The notes under the pieces were generated by a model that saw nothing but the letters and a program-made list of their open reading frames with translations, made no database searches and was not told the origin of the DNA. A DNA stretch of 13,902 nt from assembly GCA_002347565.1 (NCBI GenBank), contig DDXR01000023.1, positions 1 to 13,902 on the forward strand, read 5' to 3'. A program made the position numbers and the translations under genes. Positions 5,745-12,760 of this stretch are shown piece by piece. This DNA is from a bacterium UBP2_UBA2255 (GTDB taxonomy: Bacteria; Edwardsbacteria; AC1; EtOH8). Every line of letters begins with the position of its first letter. Within the stretch, counting starts at the first letter, position 1.

Positions 5745-6729
5745 TAGCAATATGGCCGCGGCTGCCGCCGGCCGATGATCGCGGACGCGCGGCGGGCAGG
5801 CCCAGGGCCCTGCGCGCGGCCCGCCCGTCCCGGGCGATCTGGCGCGCCAGCGCCGCCGCCGTCGGGAAGGCCCGGTCCGGGCGGATGCGCCGGACCAGGT
5901 CGATCTCGGCCCTGCGGCCGTACCAGTTGCCGCCGGCGCCAAAGGCGTGGAACTCGACGCGGCGTTCCGGGCGACCCCGGAAGGTAGGCCGGCGGCCGAT
6001 GTACAGCATGCCCAGCCGGCGGCCGGCGCCGGAGATGTGCGCCGCCGCTGCGTAGACGCCATCGGCCGGGATCAGCTGCGACCGGTCCGTCAGCCTCAGG
6101 TTGGCCGTGGGATAGCCGATCGCCCTGCCGATCCCCTCGCCCCGGACCACGGCCCCCGACAGGCGGTAGGGCCGGCCCAGCATCCGGTTGGCGGCCGTCA
6201 GTCCGCCGGCCAGCAATGCCCGCCGGATGGCCGTGCTGCTGACCTTGGCGCCGGCCAGCGAGCGCAGCCGCAGCGCCGTGACGCTGAAGCCGTGCCGTTT
6301 CCCCAGCCTCCGCAGCAGGGCCAGGTCGCCCGCCCGGCCCCGGCCGAAACCGCAGTCGGCGCCGCAAACCACGCCGGCAGCGGCCAGCGTGCGGTGCAGG
6401 ATCCGCTCCGAGAATGCCTCCGGGCCCTGCCGCGCCGTCGCTGCGGTGAACCGGATCACGCCCAGGATGCCGACGCCCATGCCGGCCAGCAGCCGTTCCT
6501 TCTCCCGGAGCGTCGTCAGCACCATCGGCCACGGCGCGCGCCGCAGCACCGCCTGCGGGTGGGGGTCGAAAGTGATCACCGCGCTTTCGGCGCCGGCGCG
6601 GCGGGCGCGGCTCACCAGCGACCGCACCAGCGCCTGATGGCCACGGTGCACGCCGTCGAACACGCCGAAGGCGACGATCGAGCGTGGGTGCCGGCGGCGG
6701 AAGCCGTTCAGCCGCTTGGTGGTCAGCAT
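5722..6729 (-). CDS. ribF: Bifunctional riboflavin kinase / FAD synthetase
   Basis: This enzyme phosphorylates riboflavin to FMN and adenylylates FMN to FAD in the cytoplasm. The 335-residue product has both domains at normal length. The N-terminal adenylyltransferase shows FGVFDGVHRGH (21-31, with the HxGH-type signature), ITFDPHP (52-58), DCGFGRGRAGD (125-135) and VSSTAIRR (163-170). The C-terminal kinase (from about 185) shows GRPYRLSGAVVRGEGIGRAI, GYPTAN (205-210), PADGVYAA, YIGRRPTF and VEFHAF. ATG 6729 is preferred to an upstream TTG at 6747 that would overlap truB. The gene follows truB by 7 nt, a common pairing, but rpsO does not follow as it often does. I saw no FMN riboswitch. The last codons contain the fmdB promoter. 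Confidence 0.96.
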   Translation of the reverse strand: MLTTKRLNGFRRRHPRSIVAFGVFDGVHRGHQALVRSLVSRARRAGAESAVITFDPHPQAVLRRAPWPMVLTTLREKERLLAGMGVGILGVIRFTAATARQGPEAFSERILHRTLAAAGVVCGADCGFGRGRAGDLALLRRLGKRHGFSVTALRLRSLAGAKVSSTAIRRALLAGGLTAANRMLGRPYRLSGAVVRGEGIGRAIGYPTANLRLTDRSQLIPADGVYAAAAHISGAGRRLGMLYIGRRPTFRGRPERRVEFHAFGAGGNWYGRRAEIDLVRRIRPDRAFPTAAALARQIARDGRAARRALGLPAARPRSSAGGSRGHIAIDSPPGA

Positions 6730-6736
6730 GGCCCGG

Positions 6737-7603
6737 TCATCCCGCAAAGACGACGTCGGGGTGGATGGCCGGGCCCGGCCTTGCCATCCCGATCGCCAGC
6801 AGCGTGCCGTCGTGCACCAGCCGCACCGGCTCGCCGGCCCCGGCCGCCGATGCGGCGGAGAACTGGTTGCCGTGCCGGACGGCCCGGGCCTGCGCCGGAT
6901 CGAGCGCCAGGGCCGGCAGGAACCCCAGGGCGGTGTTGAGGTCCAGGGCCCGCGCGGCCACGGCGGCGGCGTCGGCCCGCGCCAGGTCCAGGGCCAGCTC
7001 CGAGGTGAAACCGCCGACCGCCAGGCGGGTCAGCCGCTCCACCGCGCCGCCGCAGCCCATCCGGGCGCCGATATCATGGGCCAACGCCCGGATGTATGTG
7101 CCCTTGGAGCAGCGCACGTCGATCACCAGCAGCGCCCCGTCGATCGAGACCAGCTCCAGCGAGTGCACCGAGACCGGGCGCGGCCCGCGGTCGACCTCGA
7201 TGCCGCGCCGCGCCAGTTCGTAGAGCGGCCGGCCGTCCTTCTTCAGCGCCGAGAACATCGGCGGCACCTGCATGATGTCGCCGGTGAATTCCAGCAGCAG
7301 CGCGCGGACGGCCGCATGGTCCAGGTCGGGCACCGGGCGCTCGGCCCGGACGCGGCCCGTCGTGTCATAGGTGTCGGTTTCGACCCCCAGCCGCACCGAC
7401 GCCCGGTAGCGCTTGGGCAGCGCCTCGAAGTACCGTGCCGCCCTGGTGGCCCGGCCCAGCAACACCAGCAGGACGCCGTCGGCCATCGGATCCAGGGTGC
7501 CGGCGTGTCCGGCGCGCGTGGCGCGCGCCAGCTTGCGGACGGCCGACACCGCGGCGAACGATGTCATCCCGGGCGGCTTGCCGATGTTGAGCACCGCGTC
7601 CAT
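6737..7603 (-). CDS. truB: tRNA pseudouridine-55 synthase TruB
   Basis: TruB converts U55 in the T loop of elongator tRNAs to pseudouridine. The 288-residue product starts MDAVLNIGKPPGMTS and carries the catalytic motif GHAGTLDPMADGVLL with Asp38 as nucleophile. Further family blocks are KRYRASVRLGVETDTYDTTG, QVPPMFSALKKDGRPLYELAR and RCSKGTYIRALAHDIG. The C-terminal part (about 215-288) is a short PUA-like region ending near LLAIGMARPG. The start at ATG 7603 is 15 nt after dxs with no obvious Shine-Dalgarno sequence, so translation probably depends on coupling with dxs. The usual upstream partners infB and rbfA are absent; dxs takes their place. Confidence 0.97.
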   Translation of the reverse strand: MDAVLNIGKPPGMTSFAAVSAVRKLARATRAGHAGTLDPMADGVLLVLLGRATRAARYFEALPKRYRASVRLGVETDTYDTTGRVRAERPVPDLDHAAVRALLLEFTGDIMQVPPMFSALKKDGRPLYELARRGIEVDRGPRPVSVHSLELVSIDGALLVIDVRCSKGTYIRALAHDIGARMGCGGAVERLTRLAVGGFTSELALDLARADAAAVAARALDLNTALGFLPALALDPAQARAVRHGNQFSAASAAGAGEPVRLVHDGTLLAIGMARPGPAIHPDVVFAG

Positions 7604-7618
7604 CGCGACGGCCGGAGG

Positions 7619-9484
7619 TCAGCCCCGGAACAGGGCCCGCAGCCTGTCGCGCAGCTTTCCGCGCGACAGCCCCAGCAGGTCCAGCAGCAGCGACCGGGGC
7701 CCGGCCTCGACGAACGAGTCGGGCAGGCCGAGGCAGGTGATCGCCGTTCCCAGCCGCAGGGACTGCGCCAGCGCCTGCACGGCCGCGCCGAACCCGCCCG
7801 CCAGGACGTTCTCCTCGACCGTGCAGGCCGCGCGATGGCGCCGCAGGGCGTCCCCGATCAGCTCCCCGTCGATGGGCTTGATGAACCGGGCGTCGATCAC
7901 CTCGAGATCGAGCCCCTCGGCAGCCAGATCCTGCGCCGCCTGCAGCGCCACCGTGGCCGCCACCCCGGCCGCCAGCACCAGGCCGTCCCCGCCGGGGCGC
8001 AGCGTCTCGGCCGTGCCGATGGCCAGCGCCGCCGGTTGCGTCAGCGGGACGCCGAAGCCGCTGCCGCGGGGATAGCGGATGGCGCTCGGGCCGTCGTGCG
8101 CCAGGGCGGTCAGCAGCATCGAGCGCAGCTGATCCTCGTCCCGGGGCGCCAGCAGCGTCAGGTTGGGGATGCAGCGCAGATAGGACAGGTCGAACGGACC
8201 GTGGTGCGTCGGCCCGTCCTCGCCCACCAGCCCGGCCCGGTCGACGGCCAGCACCACCGGAAGTTTCTGCAGGGCGATGTCGTGGATGATCTGGTCGTAG
8301 CCGCGCTGCAGGAAAGTGGAGTAGATCGCGGCCACCGGCCGCAGGCCGCGGGACGCCATGCCGGCGGCGAAGGTCAGCGCGTGCTGCTCGGCGATGCCGA
8401 CGTCGTAGAACCGCTCCGGGATCTCGCGCCGGAAGCAGTCCAGCCCCGTTCCCTCCGGCATGGCCGCGGTGACCGCCACGATCCGGCGGTCCGCCTTGGC
8501 GAATTCCACCAGGCTCCGGCCGAACACCTCGGTGTAGGACGGGACCTCCTTGCGGTCGCGGAAATCGCCGGTCTCGGGGTCGAAGGCGCACACGCCGTGG
8601 AACCGCTCGGCGTCGCTCTCCGCCGGCTGGAAACCCTTCCCCTTGACGGTCAGCACGTGCAGCAGGGTGGGGCCGGGCAGGTCCCGGACGCGCTGCAAAA
8701 TCTCGACCAGGGCCCCCAGGTCATGGCCGTCGACCGGCCCCTCGTAGTGGTAGCCCAACTCTTCGAAGGTCAGCCCCGGCACGATCAGGTTCTTGAAGCC
8801 CTCGCGAAAGCGGCGGAACAGCACCCGGGTGGGCTGGCCCAGATCGCCCGGCAGTTTGCCCAGCAGGTCCCACAGCCCCTTCTCGAAGCTGGTGTAGGCC
8901 GGGGCGGTGGTGATGCGGGTCAGGTACTGACCGAACGATCCCACCCGCTTGGAGATGGCCATCCGGTTGTCGTTGAGCACCACCAACAGGTTGCGCTTCA
9001 GCTGGCCGGCGTGGTTGAGGGCCTCGAAAGCCATGCCGCCGGCCAGCGAGCCGTCGCCGATCACCGCCACCACGCGGTGCCGGTCGCCGGCCAGGTCGCG
9101 GGCCACCGCCATCCCCAGGGCCGCCGAGATCGAGGTCGATGCATGGCCGGTGTCGAAGCAGTCATACTCGCTCTCGGCGCGCTTGGGGAATCCCGACAGG
9201 CCGCGGTGGGTGCGGATGGTTGCGAACCGCTCCCGGCGGCCGGTCAGGATCTTGTGGGCGTAGGCCTGATGGCCCACGTCCCACACCAGCTTGTCGGCCG
9301 GCGCATCCAGGGCGTAGTGCAACGCGACCGTCAGCTCCACCACCCCCAGGCTGGGGGCCAGATGGCCGCCGGTCTTGGAGACCGTGTCGATGATCAGCTC
9401 GCGGACCTCGCCGGCCAGCGTCTTCAGCTCCGGCAGGGACAGCCGCTTGAGGTCGGCGGGCGAATGTATCGTATCGAGGATCAT
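7619..9484 (-). CDS. dxs: 1-deoxy-D-xylulose-5-phosphate synthase
   Basis: DXS condenses pyruvate and glyceraldehyde 3-phosphate, the first step of the MEP isoprenoid pathway, using thiamine diphosphate. The 621-residue product is full length. Visible motifs are VWDVGHQAYAHKILTGR (67-83), DTGHASTSIS (111-120), the thiamine-binding GDGSLAGGMAFEALNHAG starting at 143 with VLNDN near 169-173, the pyrimidine-domain glutamate Glu366 in GIAEQHALTFAAGM, and DRAGLVGEDGPTHHG (415-429). The C-terminal transketolase domain ends at GLSRGKLRDRLRALF. ATG 9484 fits the family start; no ribosome binding site is evident. It lies 38 nt after the DUF212 gene and 15 nt before truB, in the same unit as a prenyl diphosphate synthase, so one transcript covers the entry and elongation steps of isoprenoid synthesis. 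Confidence 0.98.
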   Translation of the reverse strand: MILDTIHSPADLKRLSLPELKTLAGEVRELIIDTVSKTGGHLAPSLGVVELTVALHYALDAPADKLVWDVGHQAYAHKILTGRRERFATIRTHRGLSGFPKRAESEYDCFDTGHASTSISAALGMAVARDLAGDRHRVVAVIGDGSLAGGMAFEALNHAGQLKRNLLVVLNDNRMAISKRVGSFGQYLTRITTAPAYTSFEKGLWDLLGKLPGDLGQPTRVLFRRFREGFKNLIVPGLTFEELGYHYEGPVDGHDLGALVEILQRVRDLPGPTLLHVLTVKGKGFQPAESDAERFHGVCAFDPETGDFRDRKEVPSYTEVFGRSLVEFAKADRRIVAVTAAMPEGTGLDCFRREIPERFYDVGIAEQHALTFAAGMASRGLRPVAAIYSTFLQRGYDQIIHDIALQKLPVVLAVDRAGLVGEDGPTHHGPFDLSYLRCIPNLTLLAPRDEDQLRSMLLTALAHDGPSAIRYPRGSGFGVPLTQPAALAIGTAETLRPGGDGLVLAAGVAATVALQAAQDLAAEGLDLEVIDARFIKPIDGELIGDALRRHRAACTVEENVLAGGFGAAVQALAQSLRLGTAITCLGLPDSFVEAGPRSLLLDLLGLSRGKLRDRLRALFRG

Positions 9485-9522
9485 ATCGTCGGTGCGGGTG
9501 GCATCGGGTCCGGACGGGACCG

Positions 9523-9972
9523 TCAGATCAGATGGTGGAACAGCAGCGCCCAGCCGACGCCGATCGCCGCGCCGGCGATGACCTCGACGGGCGTGTGGCC
9601 CAGCAGCTCCATCAGGTGCTCGCCGCCGGTGCGCTTCTTGATGGCCCGGCTGTCAGCTATCTTGTTCAGCAGTACCGCCTGCCGGCCCACCGCCCGCCGC
9701 ACGCCCGCGGCGTCGTACATCACCACGAAGGCGATGTACAGGCAGACGGCGAACAGCAGGCTGTCGAAACCGGCGCGCAGCCCGACCAGCGCCGCCAGGG
9801 TGGCGGACGAGGCCGCGTGCGAGCTGGGCATGCCGCCCGGCTCCAGCGTGCGCCGCCAGTTCAGCCGCCGCTCACTGATGACCGAGGCGAACGCCTTCAT
9901 CAGCTGGGTGGACAGACCGCTGGCGAGCAGCGCCCAGATGATCCTGTTGTCGAAAATCTGCCAGGCGGACAT
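9523..9972 (-). CDS. Divergent PAP2 family (DUF212) membrane protein
   Basis: The 149-residue product is an integral membrane protein with about four hydrophobic segments (near 11-31, 54-66, 70-87 and 128-146). It shows the DUF212 motifs GGMPSSHAA (46-54), YDAAGVRRAVGRQA (86-99) and LLGHTPVEVIAG (123-134). PSSH and GHTP correspond to the histidine-bearing motifs of PAP2 phosphatases, while the classical Arg-Pro and Ser-Arg elements differ, hence divergent. Bacillus YuiD belongs to this family. Its place between a prenyl diphosphate synthase (31 nt upstream) and dxs (38 nt downstream) suggests, as inference only, a prenyl-diphosphate phosphatase. A GGAGA lies 16 nt before the ATG, too far to be an ideal ribosome site. 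Confidence 0.93.
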   Translation of the reverse strand: MSAWQIFDNRIIWALLASGLSTQLMKAFASVISERRLNWRRTLEPGGMPSSHAASSATLAALVGLRAGFDSLLFAVCLYIAFVVMYDAAGVRRAVGRQAVLLNKIADSRAIKKRTGGEHLMELLGHTPVEVIAGAAIGVGWALLFHHLI

Positions 9973-10003
9973 CTTCGCGGTCCATTCTCCGCATGCCGGG
10001 GTG

Positions 10004-11188
10004 TCAGTAGTCCCGCTTCACCATGAAGTTGGCCCAGGCCAGCAGCAGCCGCTTGTGCTCGGAGTCGGGGAGGGTCTCCAGCGACCCCACCGCCTTCTTG
10101 ACGTGCTTCTCCGCCAGCTCGATGGTGTGCTCCACTCCGCCCAGCCGGACCAGCAGCTCCCGCGCCCGCTTGACCTGGGTCAGGGTGGCGCCCGGGTCGC
10201 CCAGCGTCCGCAGCAGGAACGCGCGCTCGCTGCGGCCGGCCTCCTGCAGCGCCTTGTAGACGATGGTGGTCCGCTTGCCCTCGCGGATGTCCGAGCCCAC
10301 CGGCTTGCCCAGCTTCTTCTCGTCCCCCAGGATGCCGAGGATGTCGTCCTGCAGCTGGAAGGCGATGCCGCAGTTGGACGCGAACTGGGCCAGGGCATCC
10401 ACCGCCGGGTGCCGGGCGTTGGGCTGGTCCAGGCCGATCATGGCGCCGGCCTGGCCCGCGAACCGGTACAGGGCCCCGGTCTTCTTCCACAGCATGTCCA
10501 TGATCCGCTCCTCGGACAGCGCCTCCAGCGGCAGCTTCGAGAACTGCACGTCCAGGGCCTCGCCCTCGATCAGCGCCGACTGGACGTCGATCTCCAGGTC
10601 CAGTATCAGCTGCAGCACCAAAATCGGATTGACGCCCTTCTCCCGCGCCAGCTCCGCCAGCAGCGAGATGGTCCATCCCTGCTGCAGGTCGCCGGCCAGG
10701 ATCGCCATCGACACGCCGTAGTGCGCGGCCTCGTCGCGCTTCAGCCGCAGGGTCCGCTCCGCCCGCTGCCGGATCTCCTCGTGCACCGTGGGCACGCCGC
10801 GCCGCTTGAGGTCGCGGTCGATGATGTCGTCGTGCACCAGGGTCCAGGCATGGTAGACCTCGACCGCGGCCGCGGCCGGGATCGCCTTGTCCTCGTCGCC
10901 GCTGACCGCGCCGCAGGAGAACAGCAGCACCGACGCCCGCAGGGCCTTGCCGCCGGCCGCCAGGTAGCTGTGCACGCCGCGGTAGATGTCGTCGGGGCGG
11001 AACCGGTCGGGGCGGTCCTTCTTCGCCAGGTAGTCGCGCACCAGCGCCCGGCGCTTGCCGACCTCTTCCAGCAGGCGCTGCAGCTCGGGGTTGCCGGCCG
11101 GCCGAGCCGGCCGGGCGGCCCGGGCCTTGGCGGCGGGCCGCCGGACCGCACGCGGCGCCGGCTTCTTCGACTTTCTGGTGGTGGCCAT
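10004..11188 (-). CDS. Short-chain polyprenyl diphosphate synthase
   Basis: This enzyme adds isopentenyl diphosphate to allylic primers to make prenyl diphosphates. Of 394 residues, the catalytic part is about 34-394: GGKALRA (79-85), the first Asp-rich motif DDIID (120-124), KTG near 236, and the second motif DDILG (281-285) followed by GDEKKLGKPVGSDIREGKRT. The fifth residue before the first motif is Trp115, where long-chain enzymes usually have Ala. An aromatic residue there limits product length, so FPP or GGPP is more likely than octaprenyl products. The second motif ends in Gly rather than Asp, as in some GGPP synthases. Residues 1-33 are an unusual Lys/Arg/Ala/Pro tail. The start is fixed by GGAGG 8 nt upstream. 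The gene follows xseB by 3 nt, a common xseB-ispA arrangement. Confidence 0.95.
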   Translation of the reverse strand: MATTRKSKKPAPRAVRRPAAKARAARPARPAGNPELQRLLEEVGKRRALVRDYLAKKDRPDRFRPDDIYRGVHSYLAAGGKALRASVLLFSCGAVSGDEDKAIPAAAAVEVYHAWTLVHDDIIDRDLKRRGVPTVHEEIRQRAERTLRLKRDEAAHYGVSMAILAGDLQQGWTISLLAELAREKGVNPILVLQLILDLEIDVQSALIEGEALDVQFSKLPLEALSEERIMDMLWKKTGALYRFAGQAGAMIGLDQPNARHPAVDALAQFASNCGIAFQLQDDILGILGDEKKLGKPVGSDIREGKRTTIVYKALQEAGRSERAFLLRTLGDPGATLTQVKRARELLVRLGGVEHTIELAEKHVKKAVGSLETLPDSEHKRLLLAWANFMVKRDY

Positions 11189-11191
11189 GGG

Positions 11192-11434
11192 CTATGCCTC
11201 CGTTGATTGCTCTTCGGTTCGCAACCGGCCGTCGCCGTCGCGGGTCAGCCTGGTGATGCTGCGCTGCACCTGCTGCAGCGCCTCCCGGCACTTCGCCATC
11301 AGCTCCGTGCCCTCCCGGTACAGGGCCAGCGCCTGGTCCAGCTCGATCTCGCCCGACTCCATTTTCTCCACGATCTGTTCCACGCGCGCCAGCGCCTGCT
11401 CGAACTTGAATGCCGCCTGCTTCTGCCTCTTCAT
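11192..11434 (-). CDS. xseB: Exodeoxyribonuclease VII small subunit
   Basis: This is the small regulatory subunit of exonuclease VII, which with XseA degrades single-stranded DNA to oligonucleotides. The 80-residue product is of usual size and has the family core FKFEQALARVEQIVEKMESG followed by EIELDQALALYREGTELMAKC, a helical hairpin. The ATG at 11434 overlaps the xseA stop as ATGA, and an AAGG motif lies 7 nt upstream within xseA, so the start is well supported despite a much longer open frame upstream. Its stop is 3 nt before the prenyl synthase start. Confidence 0.96.
   Translation of the reverse strand: MKRQKQAAFKFEQALARVEQIVEKMESGEIELDQALALYREGTELMAKCREALQQVQRSITRLTRDGDGRLRTEEQSTEA
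11197..11201 (-). promoter_or_regulatory. Strong Shine-Dalgarno site of the prenyl diphosphate synthase gene
   Basis: GGAGG on the minus strand ends 8 nt before ATG 11188 and lies across the last codons of xseB. It is the best ribosome binding site in the window and fixes the start of the protein with the basic N-terminal tail, showing that the tail is translated rather than a start miscall. Confidence 0.8.
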
Positions 11435-12636
11435 GGCATTGCCTTCTTGACGTTCAACACCGCCCTGCCTTCGGAAAATTGCGCCATCACCGCATCCCCC
11501 GTTTTCAGCGTCTTCGCCGTTCTGATCGTCCTTCCCTTCGCGTCGCGGCAGATGCTGTACCCGCGCGACAGCACGCCGGAGGGGTCCAGCGCCGTCAGCG
11601 CCGACCCGAGCCGCTCGACCGCGTGGCGGCGCTCGCGGAGAAAGCCCTTGGCCTGCTGCGCCATCCGCTCCGCCAGCCAGTCCAGCTGCTGCTGCTTCTG
11701 GCCGCAGAGGTCGGCCAGCCGGCCCATGCCGTAACTGTTCCGCAGCGCCCGCAGCCGCCCGGCATAGTTGTCGGCCAGCCCGGTCAGTGCGTTGGCCAGC
11801 CGGGCGAGCGAGTCGTCGAGCTGCGAGGCGACCTCGCGGGCGTCCGGCAGGCAGATCTCGGCCGCGGCCGATGGCGTGGGGGCACGCACGTCGGCCACGA
11901 AGTCGGCGATGGTGTAGTCCACCTCGTGCCCCACCGCTGACACCACCGGAATCTTGGAATCGAAGATCGCCCGCGCCGTGGCCTCCTCGTTGAAGGCCCA
12001 CAGGTCCTCGATCGAGCCGCCGCCCCGCCCTACGATCAGCAGGTCGACCGCACCGTGCTCGTTGAAGGCCGCGATGGCGTCCGCGATCTGCCGCGCAGCG
12101 CCCGCGCCCTGGACCTGCACGGGATAGAGCACCAACTCGATGCCCGGCCACCTGCGTCGCGCCACTTTGATGATGTCGCGGATCGCCGCGCCGGTGGGCG
12201 AGGTGACGATGCCGATGGCTTTCGGGAACCGCGGCAGGGACCGCTTGCGAGCCTCGTCGAACAGCCCCTCTCCGGCCAGTTTCTTTTTGAGCCGCTCGAA
12301 GGCCAGCGCCAGTTCCCCCTGCCCGGCCACCTGGAGCTGCTGGACGTTGAGCTGGTACTGCCCGGCCCGCTCGAACACGGTGACGTCGCCCTGGACGATC
12401 ACCTGCATCCCGTCCTGCGGCAGCACCAGCAGATGCTGCGCGTTGGAGCGGAACATCACGCAGCGCACCTGGGTGGCCGCGTCCTTGAGCGTGAAGTAGA
12501 TGTGCCCGGACGAGTGCAGCGTCAGGTTCGACACCTCGCCCTGCACCCAGCTGCGCGGGATGCCGCGCTCCAGGATCCGCTTGATGTCCGCGGTCAGCTG
12601 GCTGACCGTGAGGATGTGCTGCGAGTTGTCGGTCAT
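11431..12636 (-). CDS. xseA: Exodeoxyribonuclease VII large subunit
   Basis: This is the catalytic large subunit of exonuclease VII. The 401-residue product has an N-terminal OB fold (about 8-105: LTVSQLTADIKRILERGIPR, VQGEVSNLTLHSSGHIYFTL) and a catalytic domain with GIVTSPTGAAIRDI (142-155), GRGGGSIEDLWAFN (203-216), GHEVDYTIADFVAD (236-249) and RAPTPSAAAE (251-260). A coiled-coil region follows (about 265-350), then the ALDPSGVLSRGYSI ending. The length is close to normal. ATG 12636 starts directly after the octamer repeat array (12645-12668). There is no Shine-Dalgarno motif, and the usual short folD-xseA spacing is expanded to 124 nt by repeats. The 3' end overlaps xseB. Confidence 0.97.
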   Translation of the reverse strand: MTDNSQHILTVSQLTADIKRILERGIPRSWVQGEVSNLTLHSSGHIYFTLKDAATQVRCVMFRSNAQHLLVLPQDGMQVIVQGDVTVFERAGQYQLNVQQLQVAGQGELALAFERLKKKLAGEGLFDEARKRSLPRFPKAIGIVTSPTGAAIRDIIKVARRRWPGIELVLYPVQVQGAGAARQIADAIAAFNEHGAVDLLIVGRGGGSIEDLWAFNEEATARAIFDSKIPVVSAVGHEVDYTIADFVADVRAPTPSAAAEICLPDAREVASQLDDSLARLANALTGLADNYAGRLRALRNSYGMGRLADLCGQKQQQLDWLAERMAQQAKGFLRERRHAVERLGSALTALDPSGVLSRGYSICRDAKGRTIRTAKTLKTGDAVMAQFSEGRAVLNVKKAMP

Positions 12637-12644
12637 TATTTAGC

Positions 12645-12668
12645 CACAGAGGCACGGAGACACAGAGA
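12645..12668 (-). repeat. Tandem 8-bp repeat array upstream of xseA
   Basis: On the plus strand three adjacent 8-bp units read CACAGAGG, CACGGAGA and CACAGAGA. On the minus strand this is a run of YCTCYGTG-type units ending in GGCTAA just before the xseA ATG. Unit length, core and end resemble the arrays at 32-56 and 99-130. The array occupies the place where the xseA ribosome binding site would be. Confidence 0.65.
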
Positions 12669-12692
12669 ATATCACTATCGTTTGCATCACGG

Positions 12693-12753
12693 CCCCTCGC
12701 TCAAAGGGAGAGGGGTTGGGGCGAGGTCTGCCCCTTCCCCATTGGGGAAGGGG
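12693..12753. repeat. Two GC-rich 23-nt hairpins after folD, possible terminator
   Basis: Positions 12731-12753 form a perfect 10-bp stem (CCCCTTCCCC with GGGGAAGGGG, loop ATT on the plus strand). Positions 12693-12715 form a second 23-nt hairpin, CCCCTC-N4-AAA-N4-GAGGGG, with one mismatch and one wobble. Both match the design of the hairpins at 213-335. The first begins 7 nt after the folD stop codon on the minus strand, so it could attenuate or end transcription, but there is no T tract. I therefore class it as a dispersed repeat first and a possible terminator second. Confidence 0.65.
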
Positions 12754-12760
12754 TTTGGGG

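Noticed and set aside
6730..6800. FMN riboswitch controlling ribF
   Set aside because: ribF starts 7 nt after truB and the upstream sequence is truB coding; no riboswitch-like conserved helices are visible.
6716..11206. A 1496-codon open frame on the plus strand opposite ribF, truB, dxs, DUF212 and the prenyl synthase
   Set aside because: It is antisense to five clearly recognisable genes. The product is Arg/Gln/Gly/Ala-rich with no domain, and its length follows from strong GC bias at third codon positions.
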